Part shown: in pieces, positions 49,201 through 56,685 of the stretch
Numbering within the stretch: the first letter of the stretch is position 1
How the letters are laid out: the number at the start of each line of letters is the position of its first letter
Source of the DNA: Branchinecta lynchi
Lineage: Eukaryota > Arthropoda > Branchiopoda > Anostraca > Branchinectidae
Length of the DNA: 64,000 bases
Assembly (NCBI GenBank): GCA_023053575.1
Contig: JAKZAP010000004.1
Coordinates: forward strand, 22,931,252 to 22,995,251
Direction: 5' to 3'
Position numbers and translations under genes: made by a program
Notes under the pieces: model-generated
The model's database searches: none
Seen by the model: only the letters and a program-made list of their open reading frames with translations
Told to the model about the DNA's origin: nothing

Positions 49201-49424
49201 TCGCTAGAGTCTGGAATACTGGTAGAATCTCTCGATGAGTCGGGAAGAAAGAAGGTTGCCCAGAAGTTTTTTTTTTATTTGTCAACTCCTTTAACCGATA
49301 CATCATCCTCTGATGTTACCTGTCACTTTCAGGGAGAACCTAGCGCGTCTTCAAGTGAACTGGTTGCAGCAGAGGTCATCCGTAAGGAGACGAACTATTC
49401 GATTCTCATGGGAAGATTTGGTCG
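21958..49424 (+). CDS. Degenerin/ENaC-family sodium channel gene, nine exons, 3' end missing
   Basis: Members of this family are trimeric, typically amiloride-sensitive cation channels of the plasma membrane, with two membrane segments and a large cysteine-rich ectodomain. Nine exons can be joined with every splice phase matching: 21958-22223, 22450-22656, 25365-25524, 33247-33389, 34596-34728, 38376-38652, 39023-39082, 47138-47315 and 49333-49424, together 1516 nt (505 codons plus one base). Recognisable in order are the LHGLKY pre-TM1 motif, TM1, the PFPAVTICP motif, several cysteine-rich ectodomain blocks and the NLARLQVNW strand before TM2. The last exon should begin with two bases completing a codon, exactly as the orphan TM2 exons at 5256 and 21011 do, but none is found after 49424. 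With it the protein would be about 559 residues, normal for the family. Introns are filled with repeats. Family assignment is firm; subtype and gating stimulus cannot be told. Confidence 0.85.
22450..22656 (+). CDS. Channel exon 2: TM1 and start of ectodomain
   Basis: The acceptor is GAATTACAG|A. The exon encodes IVWIAIFTGAVLISSYYIYKIW (membrane segment 1), then a short linker and the family signature PFPAVTICPINKFS at the start of the ectodomain. The donor is GAG|GTAAGT. It ends with two bases of an arginine codon completed by the next exon. The reading frame is also open upstream of the acceptor, but that part does not resemble the family and would break the phase with exon 1. Confidence 0.88.
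22978..24022. mobile_element. M foldback element 2 (9-bp duplication)
   Basis: This 1,045-bp element has GGGATCGACTAAAAGC termini and an exact 9-bp duplication CTTTATTTA (22969-22977 and 24023-24031). The left half repeats modules of roughly 90 bp built from TTTCCTCTGTTTAGT, GTGAGGGGTCGGCAACTT and TTCACCTTTTCCTCCTTTTAGT; the right half repeats their complements. It sits in intron 2 of the channel gene, inside an older G element. Confidence 0.9.
24085..24925. mobile_element. T element 1
   Basis: A T-rich repeat starting with a poly-T run and GGGCAGTCAAAGTTTCAACC. It ends with AGTGACGTTAA..TTAACGTCACT (hairpin), GACGTAGC..GCTACGCGGG (hairpin) and an A-rich tail. It is present three times in the channel introns. 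The class is unclear: the A tail suggests retroposition, but no reverse transcriptase is visible. Confidence 0.6.
25365..25524 (+). CDS. Channel exon 3: ectodomain segment (WLANWTMDDL)
   Basis: The acceptor GTCTTTTAG| contributes the G that completes the arginine codon begun in exon 2. The exon encodes PWLANWTMDDLGNLG and ends KEVLAVLRE with phase 0 before GTATTT. It matches exon 2 and exon 4 in phase and lies in the right order. The sequence itself is poorly conserved across the family, so assignment rests on phase, order and the lack of stops. Confidence 0.65.
25694..26830 (+). repeat. Diverged G element with hAT-like insertion
   Basis: It begins GGGGATCCCAAAACGTAAGTGA and carries CCGGA boxes and GGACAAGTAGTTC units. 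The right terminus is not clear. The MITE at 26104-26293 is inserted with an exact 8-bp duplication. Confidence 0.55.
26104..26293. mobile_element. hAT-like MITE 2 (CAAGGCCGTATCCAGG ends)
   Basis: This 190-bp relative of 13947-14133 ends CCTGGATACGGGCTTG. It has an exact 8-bp duplication GGGGTACA (26096-26103, 26294-26301). It lies in intron 3 of the channel gene. Confidence 0.85.
28484..29494. mobile_element. 1-kb element with CCGTAC duplication, enclosing the foldback
   Basis: CCGTAC flanks both sides (28478-28483, 29495-29500), and the H element it interrupts resumes correctly after it. ATTTTACACCTCGAATC near the left end matches the complement of GATTCCAGGTGTACATTT near the right. The left half is rich in CGAA/GCGAA; the right half repeats TTTCAAATGTACGAGG about every 72 bp. 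An apparent 214-codon open reading on the + strand here is compositionally repetitive and not believed. Confidence 0.5.
28938..29195. mobile_element. Foldback with hammerhead-like cores in inverted halves
   Basis: TTTGACGGTGCAAAACGGAT (from about 28941) and its near complement ATCCGTTTTGCACTGTCAAAT-type end (to about 29193) bound two inverted halves. The right half has GAGC, CTGAAGA (29113-29119), the stem CCCTT/AAGGG, GAAA (29141-29144), TATA and GCTC. GAGC/GCTC pair as stem I and every conserved hammerhead position is met. The left half has a mutated core. It is nested in a larger element at 28484-29494. Confidence 0.65.
30166..30935 (+). repeat. G element split by a T element
   Basis: G sequence (CCCGGAATACAG..GTCTGAACTTCGTTTTCTCAGCTGATTAGCC) is interrupted near 30370 and resumes at about 30885 as CCAATAATG..TTTTTGGGATCCAATC..TTTGGTTTTGTT. 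The intervening sequence ends with family T's GCTACGCGGG and an A-rich tail. Confidence 0.5.
30440..30885. repeat. T element 3, partial
   Basis: Shares GTGACGTTAAAG..TTAACGTCA, GGAGACGTAG and ATGCTACGCGGG followed by an A-rich tail. The 5' part differs or is deleted. Confidence 0.5.
30953..31189 (+). other. Unrecognised short open reading
   Basis: This 78-codon reading follows a G-element end. It begins with a lysine/arginine cluster (TKKRKR) and includes IKKTIKGFAMQDQLKLDK. I do not recognise it. It could be a remnant of a DNA-binding transposase or chance; there is no supporting splice or start context. Confidence 0.15.
31385..32565. mobile_element. T element 2 with nested MITE
   Basis: Same layout as T element 1 (GGGCAGTCAAAGTTTCAACCTGATG, GTAAGAGAGATTCTC, GGACGGTAGAGCATCTTGAA, terminal hairpins, poly-A). 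It is enlarged by the MITE at 31881-32264. Confidence 0.6.
31881..32264. mobile_element. MITE with long CACTGTCA inverted repeats
   Basis: Ends CACTGTCAGAAGTTTCATAAC and GTTATGAAACTTGTGACAGTG extend inward as imperfect inverted arms of about 145 bp (both contain ATAACACTTT and AACAACACCTTCAAT in opposite sense). The T-family copy at 24610-24625 shows the empty site TTGTAGGTTTAG; here only AG appears duplicated. Confidence 0.7.
33247..33389 (+). CDS. Channel exon 4: first cysteine block, GC-AG donor
   Basis: The acceptor is TTTTTTTTCCAG|. The exon encodes a phase-0 segment with the family pattern YCQFQ..YMPC followed by a TDEAFCFSFNT block, equivalent to the conserved C..(F/Y).FN in ENaC ectodomains. 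It ends ..TTGAG|GCAAGT: a GC donor with an otherwise consensus context. Using it leaves two bases (AG) that the next exon's G completes to arginine. No GT donor in the vicinity keeps the frame. Confidence 0.85.
33690..34045. mobile_element. Decayed M element fragment
   Basis: Boxes such as ACTAAAACGAGGAAAGAAATGG, AACCCCTCACATGATACTAAAC and GCTTGCCAGTTTTTCGAGT recur, and the right side has CTTGCCTGCTTTTCTC and CCTTTCCTTTCC. The terminal GGGATCGACT is missing at both ends. It lies in intron 4 of the channel gene. Confidence 0.6.
34596..34728 (+). CDS. Channel exon 5: ectodomain HGLSV segment
   Basis: The acceptor TTTTTTTCAG|G completes the arginine codon. The exon encodes SSGRSSLEIEPL and then HGLSVIVDMNRFD..GVGMEM, the beta-strand stretch that in the family reads (G)L.v.ld. 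It ends phase 0 at ATTCAAG|GTTTG. No stop, frameshift or repeat lies inside. Confidence 0.82.
35951..37817. mobile_element. Inverted pair of G elements
   Basis: A + copy (35951-36863) and a reversed copy (36938-37817) are joined tail to tail by 74 bp. Both outer ends read TTTTTGGGATCCC, so the whole 1.87 kb is one giant inverted repeat. The arms match along nearly their full length, including GACCCTATTGTCTGAATC/GATTCAGAGAAAACGGTC at the inner ends. It lies in intron 5 of the channel gene. Confidence 0.75.
38376..38652 (+). CDS. Channel exon 6: gain-of-function/thumb region and cysteine cluster
   Basis: The acceptor is CTTTCAG|. This is the longest exon found, 277 nt. It encodes VLIHDP.DYP..SDQGF, the family's v.(i/l)H.p...P motif, then a strand with FQVSLTKIE. 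A cysteine cluster follows (CC, then C-x3-C in SHCQYDC, then CGCKPFF) with a basic YFKRYKK segment between. The donor is ACCC|GTAAGT, phase 1. Disulphide pairing cannot be assigned here, but spacing agrees with the family's thumb domain. Confidence 0.9.
39023..39082 (+). CDS. Channel exon 7: short cysteine exon
   Basis: This 60-nt exon lies between TTTCCACAG and |GTAAGG. It completes a leucine codon and encodes PPGLPDCDLQAYDC, corresponding to the family's conserved C.......C spacing just ahead of the CxCxxxC block. Phase 1 at both ends agrees with exons 6 and 8. An alternative reading frame here is open but gives no family similarity. Confidence 0.85.
40245..40855 (-). repeat. G element fragment, reversed and diverged
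   Basis: Family boxes in reverse order (ATTTCCGGTTTCGGCCG, TTTGTCCGGCAAGAA, AATATCTCAACCCCTTCG) without the GGGATCCC terminus. Confidence 0.5.
40866..41110. repeat. AGGCTTCACCTTCCAG foldback fragment
   Basis: AAAGCCAGGCTTCACCTTCCAG is followed by its complement CTGGAAGGTGAAGCCAGGC within 60 bp. The next part matches the interior of 41213-41595 in reverse (AAAGTGATTGACAGTTATGACTGGGATG). Probably a rearranged copy. Confidence 0.55.
41213..41595. mobile_element. Foldback MITE (GGCTTCACCTTCCAGAT ends), copy 1
   Basis: Inverted ends AAAAGCCCGGCTTCACCTTCCAGATT and AATCTGGAAGGTGAAGCC. The interior contains ATTTCAAATATTTCTTCCATCCCAG and CATCCGGAATCTGGGGTGTCC. It abuts the 3' side of the LINE at 41596, which stops exactly there. 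Confidence 0.65.
41596..44716 (-). mobile_element. Outer LINE (CR1/Jockey-like), interrupted
   Basis: Reading on the minus strand: an endonuclease-like remnant (44583-44281; DEIIWVKLQPNRLPRHVLAVAICIFYY), then RT (43986-43334; NLNTSKSNYPDEIPIKL, ITPIPKT, LRPIS, QFGFRQGHSTTHS, AFDSINHQ). A foreign LINE intervenes, then the rest (42215-41596; PQGTKFGPLIFS, FKFADD, LLGVKIDNDL, YACPVWHS). A frameshift near 41715 leads to the typical tail ESIQKRLCKVILG..LPTLADRR. Several frameshifts make it dead. Confidence 0.8.
42216..43324 (-). mobile_element. Inner 5'-truncated LINE with 9-bp target duplication
   Basis: A 1,109-bp insertion flanked by GCCTTGCGG (42207-42215 and 43325-43333). It encodes one intact 369-codon reading (43340-42231 including flank) covering the back half of a reverse transcriptase: GVRQGCAAAPELF, DADFADDLALVAD, NFTYLGSVLSNDGSVDEEV, then SSVLLYAAETWPL and the C-terminal RGRPRTRWKD. 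The endonuclease and RT fingers are missing. The 3' tail is TAAGTCAAG repeats. Similar to RTE-type LINEs by its C-terminus. At its 5' junction are four short AGATCGAC/GGTCTAC repeats. Confidence 0.85.
45772..45814. repeat. Perfect 19-bp hairpin
   Basis: GCGAAAGTCCCCTGAATCA and its exact complement are separated by ACCGA. It stands alone in otherwise unrecognised intron sequence. Confidence 0.8.
45900..46592 (-). repeat. G element fragment, reversed
   Basis: TTTTCCAGTCTTGGCCGGATTCGG and ACTACTTGTCCTGCGAGG boxes run to a worn end, GTATCCCGTCACGAACGTTTTCGATCCC. An isolated left piece with AACAAGACCAAAGG lies at 44859-44890. Confidence 0.5.
46744..47037. mobile_element. MITE with GAGCGTGTTCCA ends
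   Basis: A 294-bp element whose ends GAGCGTGTTCCATCC and GGGTGGAACACGCTC are inverted; ATG flanks both sides (a possible 3-bp duplication). Interior repeats of TAGTAACTA occur in both orientations. It lies 100 bp upstream of channel exon 8. Confidence 0.65.
47138..47315 (+). CDS. Channel exon 8: CECC..C..MMYEY..S block
   Basis: The acceptor is CTTTTCTAG|. The exon encodes STLCECCEECNRMMYEYV followed by TSYAVFP, the hallmark C.C...C...Y....S...(F/W)P motif that closes the ENaC ectodomain disulphide core. The donor is ACATC|GTAAGT, phase 2. It is separated from exon 7 by about 8 kb of nested retroelements. Confidence 0.9.
47588..47830. mobile_element. Foldback with decayed hammerhead-like core
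   Basis: This is related to 28938-29195. On the minus strand it reads GAGC, CTGAGGA (47681-47675), ..AAGAAGGGAC, GAAA, TATG and GCTC. Stem I is kept, but the base at the cleavage position would be G, which the ribozyme does not tolerate, and stem II is weakened. It lies in the intron between channel exons 8 and 9. Confidence 0.55.
47875..49114 (-). repeat. Two adjoining reversed G elements
   Basis: The first ends at TACGTTTTGGGATCCC near 48328. A second begins at AACAAGAGCAAAGG (48332) and ends TGCATTTTGGGATCCCAAAAA (49114). Abutting copies of the same family and orientation suggest insertion into, or tandem copying at, the TTTTT end. Confidence 0.6.
49333..49424 (+). CDS. Channel exon 9: NLARLQVNW strand before TM2
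   Basis: The acceptor is CACTTTCAG|. The first base completes a serine codon, then ENLARLQVNWLQQRSS and FSWEDLVG follow, matching the family's 'N..+L.VY....' strand and the segment immediately before TM2. The donor is GGTCG|GTAAGT, phase 1, matching the CT start of the two orphan TM2 exons. No following exon was found in the window. Confidence 0.82.
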
Positions 49425-49734
49425 GTAAGTCTCAATTCCGTTTACGTATTTTCGCGTCTTCCTTTACGTCTGCCTTACAAGCACAGCGAGAAAATTCGTA
49501 AATCAGAATATGTCCACAGAAAGACCGTCAGATGGCCGACATTCGCACTGTAAGAAATTCATCAGCTCGCACACGGGATCTTGGGTCAAATTTCTAAACA
49601 ATAAGTTGATAGTTTCTGTAAGCTCTTACTAGAAATAGTAGAAATACCTTCTTCACGACAAGATTGTCCGGAAGTTTGTTCAAAGGACCTCTTTTACCCA
49701 TAATACTAACAGGTTGATTACATGTTTGTTTCCT

Positions 49735-49852
49735 TCGCCGAAGTTGAACCAGAGGGTTGACAGCCTGACGAGGACCCTTGCCGAGAAGGGCCGAAATATC
49801 GCTGACGAAGAATCGTAGCTGACGTATCCTTGTCAACATTGTTTGAATAAAT
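49735..49852 (+). ncRNA. Hammerhead-ribozyme-like motif
   Basis: This is the cleanest core in the window. CAGC (49761-49764) pairs with GCTG (49801-49804) as stem I; CTGACGA is at 49765-49771; stem II GG.CCCTT/AAGGGCC has loop GCCGAG; then GAAA (49793-49796) and TATC, placing cleavage after C49800. Stem III is only a pair with a two-base loop, as reported for Penelope-like element ribozymes. The sequence continues GACGTATCC...TTGTTTGAATAAA, the same outer arm as the palindrome at 6903. Confidence 0.6.
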
Positions 49853-50487
49853 AATACTAACGCAACCTACTTCCATAATCACTCCGTATATTTCTAAACC
49901 CGGATACCCCAATTTCGTACGGTACATATTCTAACCCCACTAACAAAACCCCGCTGATTTTCTCACTTGCTGTATTTTGCTACCTTCAATGTAATATCCC
50001 CGCTGTGAACGGATGTCTGTAAGAAGTTTTTCCATCAGAACAAACGATTTTGTAAATTTTTTCCCCGTGTTCGCTGTAAGTCAACGACTCTCGAAAAAGG
50101 CTTAAACAGCAAAATCGTGGGTTATTTGGTGAAAGCGTAGCCTAGTTTTAAGGTATTCCGTCTTTCTTTACAAAATTTGACGCCTTCAAACTCTTACTTC
50201 CATGGAAACTCTTTTGCAAAAACAGAAATATACGGTTAAGGAATAGCCCAATTAACATTTCCAGCAAGTTCCTGGCTCAGAAGGATGATAAAACGCCGAT
50301 AATTCAGTTTCAAAGTTGAAAGTCCTATACTTCCTAATGTTAATTTTTTTCGTTACGATCCCGTCCGTTTTCGTCGGGTATGGTGCAATATCTCTATTAG
50401 CGCTTGCAGACTCTGGTCGGGCTTCTTGCAGAAATTTGCGCCGTGTTTACACATGCTGACAAATCATGGCATTGAGTATTGTAATTA

Positions 50488-51345
50488 GTGCCCGTTTCGG
50501 GTACCAGCTAGTCTAAGAGCCTAGTCACACTGGGCTCAAAACGCGGCCTATTTGACGAACAACTGAAAATCCCTAGGGGACGTGAGATCTGATGGGCTTT
50601 GTGGCAGCTTGGGGATAGTGAATGAATGAATGAATTTATTCCCAATAAATCCCAAGGGCCATGGCGGGAAACATAACACAATAACAAAAACAAAATATCA
50701 TACACTCCAACAACAAAACAAAAAATCAACTTCTATAAAAATAGTTCAGGGTGGGCCATAGAATTCAGGAATCTACCCAGCCTTCGGATCTCATCAAAAC
50801 ACTTACTTACCATACTTGAAACCAAATCCCTTTCCTCCCAAGCCTCCCGACCAAACACTTCGTTTCTTAATTATATCAAATCCTCGCAATAACATATCAA
50901 ATGTACCACATCCTCTCCTTCAATACCACACATTGGACAAAAATAAGGACCAGAACCTTTCCTATCTCTACCAATATAATTTCTCCGCATCCCCACCGGA
51001 AGAGTATCCGCCCTAAGACTCGCCATCCACTTCAATTCTGCCCCCCCCCCCCAATCCCAACTTAAAATATAATTCTTCTTCCCATGTCTCTTTGGCCATA
51101 CCATACAACTTCAGAGATTGGTGCTCTGATACACCCCCATGCCACCTCTGAATCTCTTGATCTCTTAGCCTTTCTAAGAGACTTTCTAAGAGACTGCATT
51201 TAGGGGTCAATTACGGTTCCTGTAATGTAATTGTACGCTCTGTCTTGGTCTAACTAATAATCTGGTTGGCTAGTACCCTCAAAAGCTGGACTGATTTCAA
51301 CTTGGGTCCGAGAATAGCTGGTACCCGAAACTGGCACCTGTATCC
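50488..51345. repeat. Inverted GTTTCGGGTACCAGCTA ends around the LINE fragment
   Basis: AGTGCCCGTTTCGGGTACCAGCTA (50488) and TAGCTGGTACCCGAAACTGGCACC (51315) are inverted copies 800 bp apart. Either a MITE split by the LINE or a composite element. Nothing else recognisable inside. Confidence 0.45.
50615..51210 (-). mobile_element. LINE 3'-end fragment with CCHC-like motif and (TTCA)n tail
   Basis: On the minus strand: ELKWMASLRADTLPVG, then CPMCG..GEDVVHLICYC, the C-terminal zinc-binding motif of many LINE proteins, then a short tail (RRLGRFLNSMAHPELF). About 100 bp of UTR and (ATTC)n near 50620-50640 follow. Frames are broken at least once. It is enclosed by inverted TTTCGGGTACCAGCTA sequences at 50495 and 51308. 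Confidence 0.65.
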
Positions 51346-51644
51346 ATTGCGAACGACAGAAACCTGGCAAAGCTTCGGTCTCGGGAGTGATTTTCACAAT
51401 TAGCTGGTACCGAGTAGTTGCTAAAACCCGTTGTGAATGGACCTAAGGAACGTGTACGGAAAAGTTTTCACGTTAGAAGACAGTGTGACAAAGATCTGCC
51501 CCCCGTCCTAGTGAGAATACGAGCAGGAGCTAAAGTCTTTAGAGCGTCCATTCGGTATGAGTCCGGGAAAGGGGTCAAACATATCATATGGAACAACCGG
51601 GCATGCTAGAAAGATATACAGGGGTTCACTATGACGCGGGTAAA

Positions 51645-52034
51645 AGCCAGGCTTCTTCTTCCAGATTCCCAGACCTCCGGGGCCTCCGGGGCCTCCGCAT
51701 AGTCAAGCCAACCCTTCCAGATTTTGATGATAATGATTACATCCAATTTCGCTATTCTTCAACACTTCCTAGATGTCCCCTTCGCATTTCAAATATCTCT
51801 TGCATCCCAGTCATAACTGTCAATCACTTTCCCTTTCCTTCCTACATTTGCATATCTGTTCTGTCTCCCGAATGGATTGCCTCTATGGTACCTTCCAGAC
51901 ATCCGGAATCTGGGGTGTCCAACACCCCGGACTTCCAGACGCTTTTGGCCTCGCTTCACCTTCCAGATCCGTCTCGACGGAAACGGCTGTCTGGAATCCG
52001 GAAGAAAAATCGGGAAGGTGAAGCCTTGCTTTAA
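51645..52034. mobile_element. Foldback MITE (GGCTTCACCTTCCAGAT ends), copy 2
   Basis: This close relative of 41213-41595 runs from TAAAAGCCAGGCTTC to GAAGCCTTGCTTTA, about 390 bp, with the same interior blocks in the same order. Long open readings across it are palindrome artefacts. Confidence 0.65.
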
Positions 52035-52972
52035 CAGAACTCGGACAAATCAGTTCAAGTTCAAGCGCACAATGCGGTGGGTGAGACAAGTCCAGTAACA
52101 CTTGAGTTAAAAAGAGAAAAGGGGGGTTGAGAACGAAAGTTGAGAACGACCTTTAGTCGTTCCTTTAGAACGACTAAAGGAAGAGGTCAGAATATTTTGG
52201 CAAGGACGTGCGGGTTTCTCTCAGACCACTCACACATGGACTGATCTCCATCCTATCCCAAACATCCGAGCCATTATGACAAACAGTGAAAGTGATATTT
52301 GCTAATTAGGGTTAACAGTTCACCACACTTCATTAGGGTTGGACAGTTCAATAAAGAATGAAAGTTACTGCTTTCCGTATCTGGTATTCTCTATTCTGCT
52401 GATGATACGGTCTTTGTTTCTCGATTCTTTTCCAATTATCAATCAATAAATTCTATTCTTCCTTCTATCAACACACATATCTGAGCCTCGTTTTGATGCA
52501 ATAGCGCTGCCACATCGGTGCTGCAGCACTTCTTTGCTTTTGCAGAACATGCGCTTTTGGATTCACTTCTTCTTGAAGCGGCAGCGCTTCAGCACCTTGC
52601 AGGGAAGCACGGACTTGGTCGGTGAGCAGTCAGTGATTCTCGAGAAGCGCTGCCGTTTTCCTCGGAAGGAATGCAGTGCAAAAACGGATGTAGAAAGAAT
52701 CAGTCTGGAGTCGGCCGAGAAGTGGACCTGCAGCATGCAACAAAAATGAGGCTCTGATACTAACACTTATGAACGAAATTTGGGATGGGAAAAGAATCGG
52801 CCCTGCCTCCCGCCTTTACAAGCAACCTTTAACCGAGAGACGCCAAGCGGCTTTATATTGACCACCAAAACGGGATATGTTTTGGTATTCAAAACGGGAA
52901 TATTTGGTATCAGGGATACCAGAACGGCGCTACTGAAATCACTGGTACAGTACAGCCATTGTGTATTCCAAC

Positions 52973-53275
52973 TAGTGTTGGGCGATATTTGAATTTTTCG
53001 ATACATCGATCCATCAATATTTTCACTTTCGATATTCGATAATCGAGATCGATCTTTCTTTACCATGTTTCGCTATAGGATACGTCTTCCAAAATTTAAG
53101 AAAAAATTGTCGCATTTTGCATCATCTCAAACTCCGAATAAGTAACAACTATTACGGAAAACATATTGCTCCAGTTTCGGATATATAAATGTAGGTTATG
53201 TTGGATTGTTTTGTTTCGATATCCAGTATTTTCGTCCGATATATCGTTATCAATATGGAACATCGCTTAACACTA
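52973..53275. mobile_element. Short hAT-like MITE
   Basis: A 303-bp element, TAGTGTTGGGCGAT to ATCGCTTAACACTA, with an exact 8-bp duplication ATTCCAAC (52965-52972, 53276-53283). The interior is rich in ATCGAT-type palindromes. Confidence 0.85.
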
Positions 53276-54322
53276 ATTCCAACTCCTTCTTACCTTCCAA
53301 ATACGCTATGACCGGCGGAACGACAGAACGATGACCGGCGGATTCATATATGCATATAACCTTCCTGAACGCACATTTTGCGCAAATAAATATGTCCCTG
53401 AATATCCTGCTGAAGGTCCTGGCGAAAAACGAGGTAAAGTTTTCCCTTTACGGTCTCTTCTAACGGCTGAAACAAGTGCCAGTAGGTCAAACGTTTGGCT
53501 CCGTAATTCTAACAAGATTCTTTCTGGATTCGTTCAAAAAAAAAAATGACAATTTATACCGACCGCAACTAGAAAAGGGATTTACTTTCCTCTTACCTTA
53601 AATTACCTTAAATCGCACTTCCAGCGAGATAAGGTGGGGTGATCCTCCTGGCGAGTCTCACGCTGGTTGGCAGCTTGATTTTTTTGTATATGGATGAACG
53701 AAGGGTTTATAAGAAAACAAAAAAACAGATTCTTCAATTCCCAGAGACGAACCTGTAAGGGAACCCTCAAAACAACACATCAACAACAACACAAACTTTG
53801 ACAACAATAAAGAAATAATGGAAAGAAAGAAAGAAAGGAGCTTGGCTTACCCGGTCTGGGACGCCCAACCAAAAAAAAAAAACGTTTTCAATCCCTGCTA
53901 ACTATCCAAAGTAAGAAACTAACAAAAATTATATCTTAAACGTCTGAGAATAACGCTTCAAATTCATATACAGATAAACAATGAACCTTTAACATGCTAC
54001 GGAAATCCAGTAAAACACTACATGACCTTAGCTCTGTCAATACGCCTTCCCATATTAAAGGCCCAACATGTATAATGCTAAACCCTGATCTACTAGTTAC
54101 GATAGCCGGCATACGGATCAGCTGCGAACTACGAGTTCCATGTCCATGAAAAGATGACGCACGGGGAAAATACTGAGAAAAGTACTGGCGTAAAACTTCG
54201 TTGTAGTGCTTGTACATAAATAAAGCGTCATAAAACTTACAAATTCCCTCAGAAGGTAAAATGCAAAACACTACTGATAACCGTGTCTTACGGAAATATA
54301 AGAACTATCACCTGACAAGACT

Positions 54323-55147
54323 CAGTGTTGTAACTAGTACTTAAAATTTGTAGTTAAGTATTAAGTTTAAGGACTTCCAGATTTTGTACTTAAGTATCAA
54401 GTATTAAGTACCAGACCACAATTGTACTTAAGTAGTACTTGAGTTTTAAGTACAGAACTTGTACTTAAGTAGTACTTCAAGTACAACTTACGTAAAACTC
54501 TATTAGCACTATTTCTAGCTCAGCCATTTTCAGTCGTATAATGGAAAATAAATGAAAGTCATAAAATAAGCATTTGGCAATTTAAAAAAAGAATTTAACA
54601 CCACGAAAGACAGTAGAGCTACGCTTCTTCGTTTAGTTCTGAACAGTGCCACTTGTATCCACCTGACGAAAGTCAACTACCAGTCTACTAAAGTAACTAA
54701 TTACGGGCTTTCCTAATATGGTCATAAAGGGAAACGTTAATGTGACAAAGAACTTTCATAAGCATCTAGGGTAGGTATCGCACACAGCCTTCAAAGACCC
54801 ATCGTGATCTATGGTACCTTGAACACTAAAACACCTTCCTTGTAGAATGACGGCAAAGATGCTGTGTTCACTTACAGTTAGAACTTTTTGCCAAATCTGA
54901 AATCGAACTACTTTTGAGTCTTGAAATTCCTTTTTTTTTGAAAAATCCTTTTCCGTTAACAAAAATCATTCCATCTAAGCGTAATGCACTTGGTAGAGTA
55001 CTGGAAGGTACTTAAGAATTCTTCAGCTTCAAGTACATATTTATTTTACTTAAGTATTAAGTACTCCAGGAAAAATGTACTTAAGTAAAATGCAAGTACC
55101 TTGATTTTGTACTCAAGTACAAGTACTTGAAGTACTTCCCAACACTG
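54323..55147. mobile_element. Non-autonomous hAT element
   Basis: An 825-bp element starting CAGTGTTG and ending CAACACTG with AAGTACTT-rich subterminal repeats on both sides. The 8-bp duplication ACAAGACT is exact (54315-54322, 55148-55155). Terminal CAGTGTTG and 8-bp duplication are hallmarks of hAT transposons. No transposase reading is visible. Confidence 0.88.
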
Positions 55148-55765
55148 ACAAGACTGTTATTGTCATATCCTGGGTCACATTTAGAGGAGTAAAGTGGCAT
55201 ACACAAGTTTGTGTCCATGCCAGACAACAATAACAGATACGGATGAACTATCGAAAAATATCACATTCTTAATGTATTCTGAGGAAAAATATGTTTAAGT
55301 TTTCTAATAATTCCTTCATTCCTATAGCTAATTTACTACTAACACATGTTATATGGTTTTTGAAACTTAAACACTAATCAATCATAACTTTAAATCAGTT
55401 ATGGAAGGATGATAATTCGAACTTCTACCACATATTACAAAACAAGGTTTCGTATGGTTGAATTCAATTTGTTAACTCGCATCCACTTTTCAATGTATTG
55501 CATATTTTGGGTCATAACATCTAATAAAGACCATTTAATTTTATCAAGGTGGTACACCATCATCGTAACTTTTAAACTTCAAAAATAACTCGATACGGAA
55601 CGATAAACTTTCCCATGTCAACCCCGGCTGACGGCTCGTACCATTCTAAACTTTTGAATAACCTCGTACCATGACCCAATAAGTTGCGACAAAGCGCATC
55701 AGTTACTGTAACGTCGATTGGCTAATCCTGCTTGATCACCCTTCTCACTCACAGTTCAGCCCCTT

Positions 55766-55906
55766 GCAACTCGAGGGGCTGCTCACTTCTGTCGCAAGCT
55801 ATGCACGGTCCCTGCCTCCGGGACTGCCTCGGTGCCTCCGGCCTGCTTCCCTACCCCACTGCCTTTTGGTGTACGCCAAAAATTGTAGTGAGCAGCCCCT
55901 CGTTGC
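55766..55906. repeat. Foldback with GAGGGGCTGCTCAC arms
   Basis: GAGGGGCTGCTCAC (55773-55786) and GTGAGCAGCCCCTC (55887-55900) are exact complements, extended by GCAAC/GTTGC outside. About 100 bp lie between. Possibly a small MITE; no target duplication seen. Confidence 0.5.
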
Positions 55907-56685
55907 AACTTTTCATCTTAAGAGAATAAACTGTGAAACAATTCTTTTCGTATCGTGACTCCATAATGTCATTATGTGTCTACCATTACTAACTACATCT
56001 ACAAGCGTCAAACATCCTTCAAATAAAAACTTCGTCCTTTTCCTTCGTCGTCGTTTTCCGATTTCGCGGCTGCCAGTTGACTCCTGATTCCGATAAGTTT
56101 CTCCTCAGTGGCGTAGATCAGCAAACGTAGGGTATGTGGTGCCAACACTCTCTCCTTCAGCCTTGCTTGTAGCAGTCTCTCCTCACTACCTCGAAGGCTA
56201 TTTCCAGAAGCCTTGGCCTTTCCATCTCACATATTTTCTCTACGCGCACACTCTTTGTCCACTAGTTCAAATATTTTCCATCTTGACACTTCCATTCACA
56301 GAATATTTGTTTCAGTGTGGACGCTCAGGCCAAAGACAGGCTCAGGCGACTAGACGGTTGACTGACGGTTGATCGCTTGAACTTGAACTGATTTGTCCGA
56401 GCTCAATTACCCCGGTTAAACGCGTCATATGTATCCGGGTGGGACTGTTGTGTTTGGTATAGCCGAGACAGACGTTAATGTTATGAATGACAACCATTGA
56501 CAGGAAGAGCCAAACACGCCCAAAAGCATCTGCTGAATTTTTGATATTATGATGACAAACAAAAAAGCTAGCAGATGCTTTTGGCGGTTTTTCGGCTCTT
56601 CTTGGCAATGCTTGTTATGCATAACATTTCATAAATAGCGTTTGTCGTGACAACTGATAACATTCTAATATTGTCTGTTGCGTTT

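Noticed and set aside
53331..53549. 72-codon + strand reading after the 303-bp MITE
   Set aside because: No recognised domain, no splice context, ends in a poly-A run; not supported as a gene.
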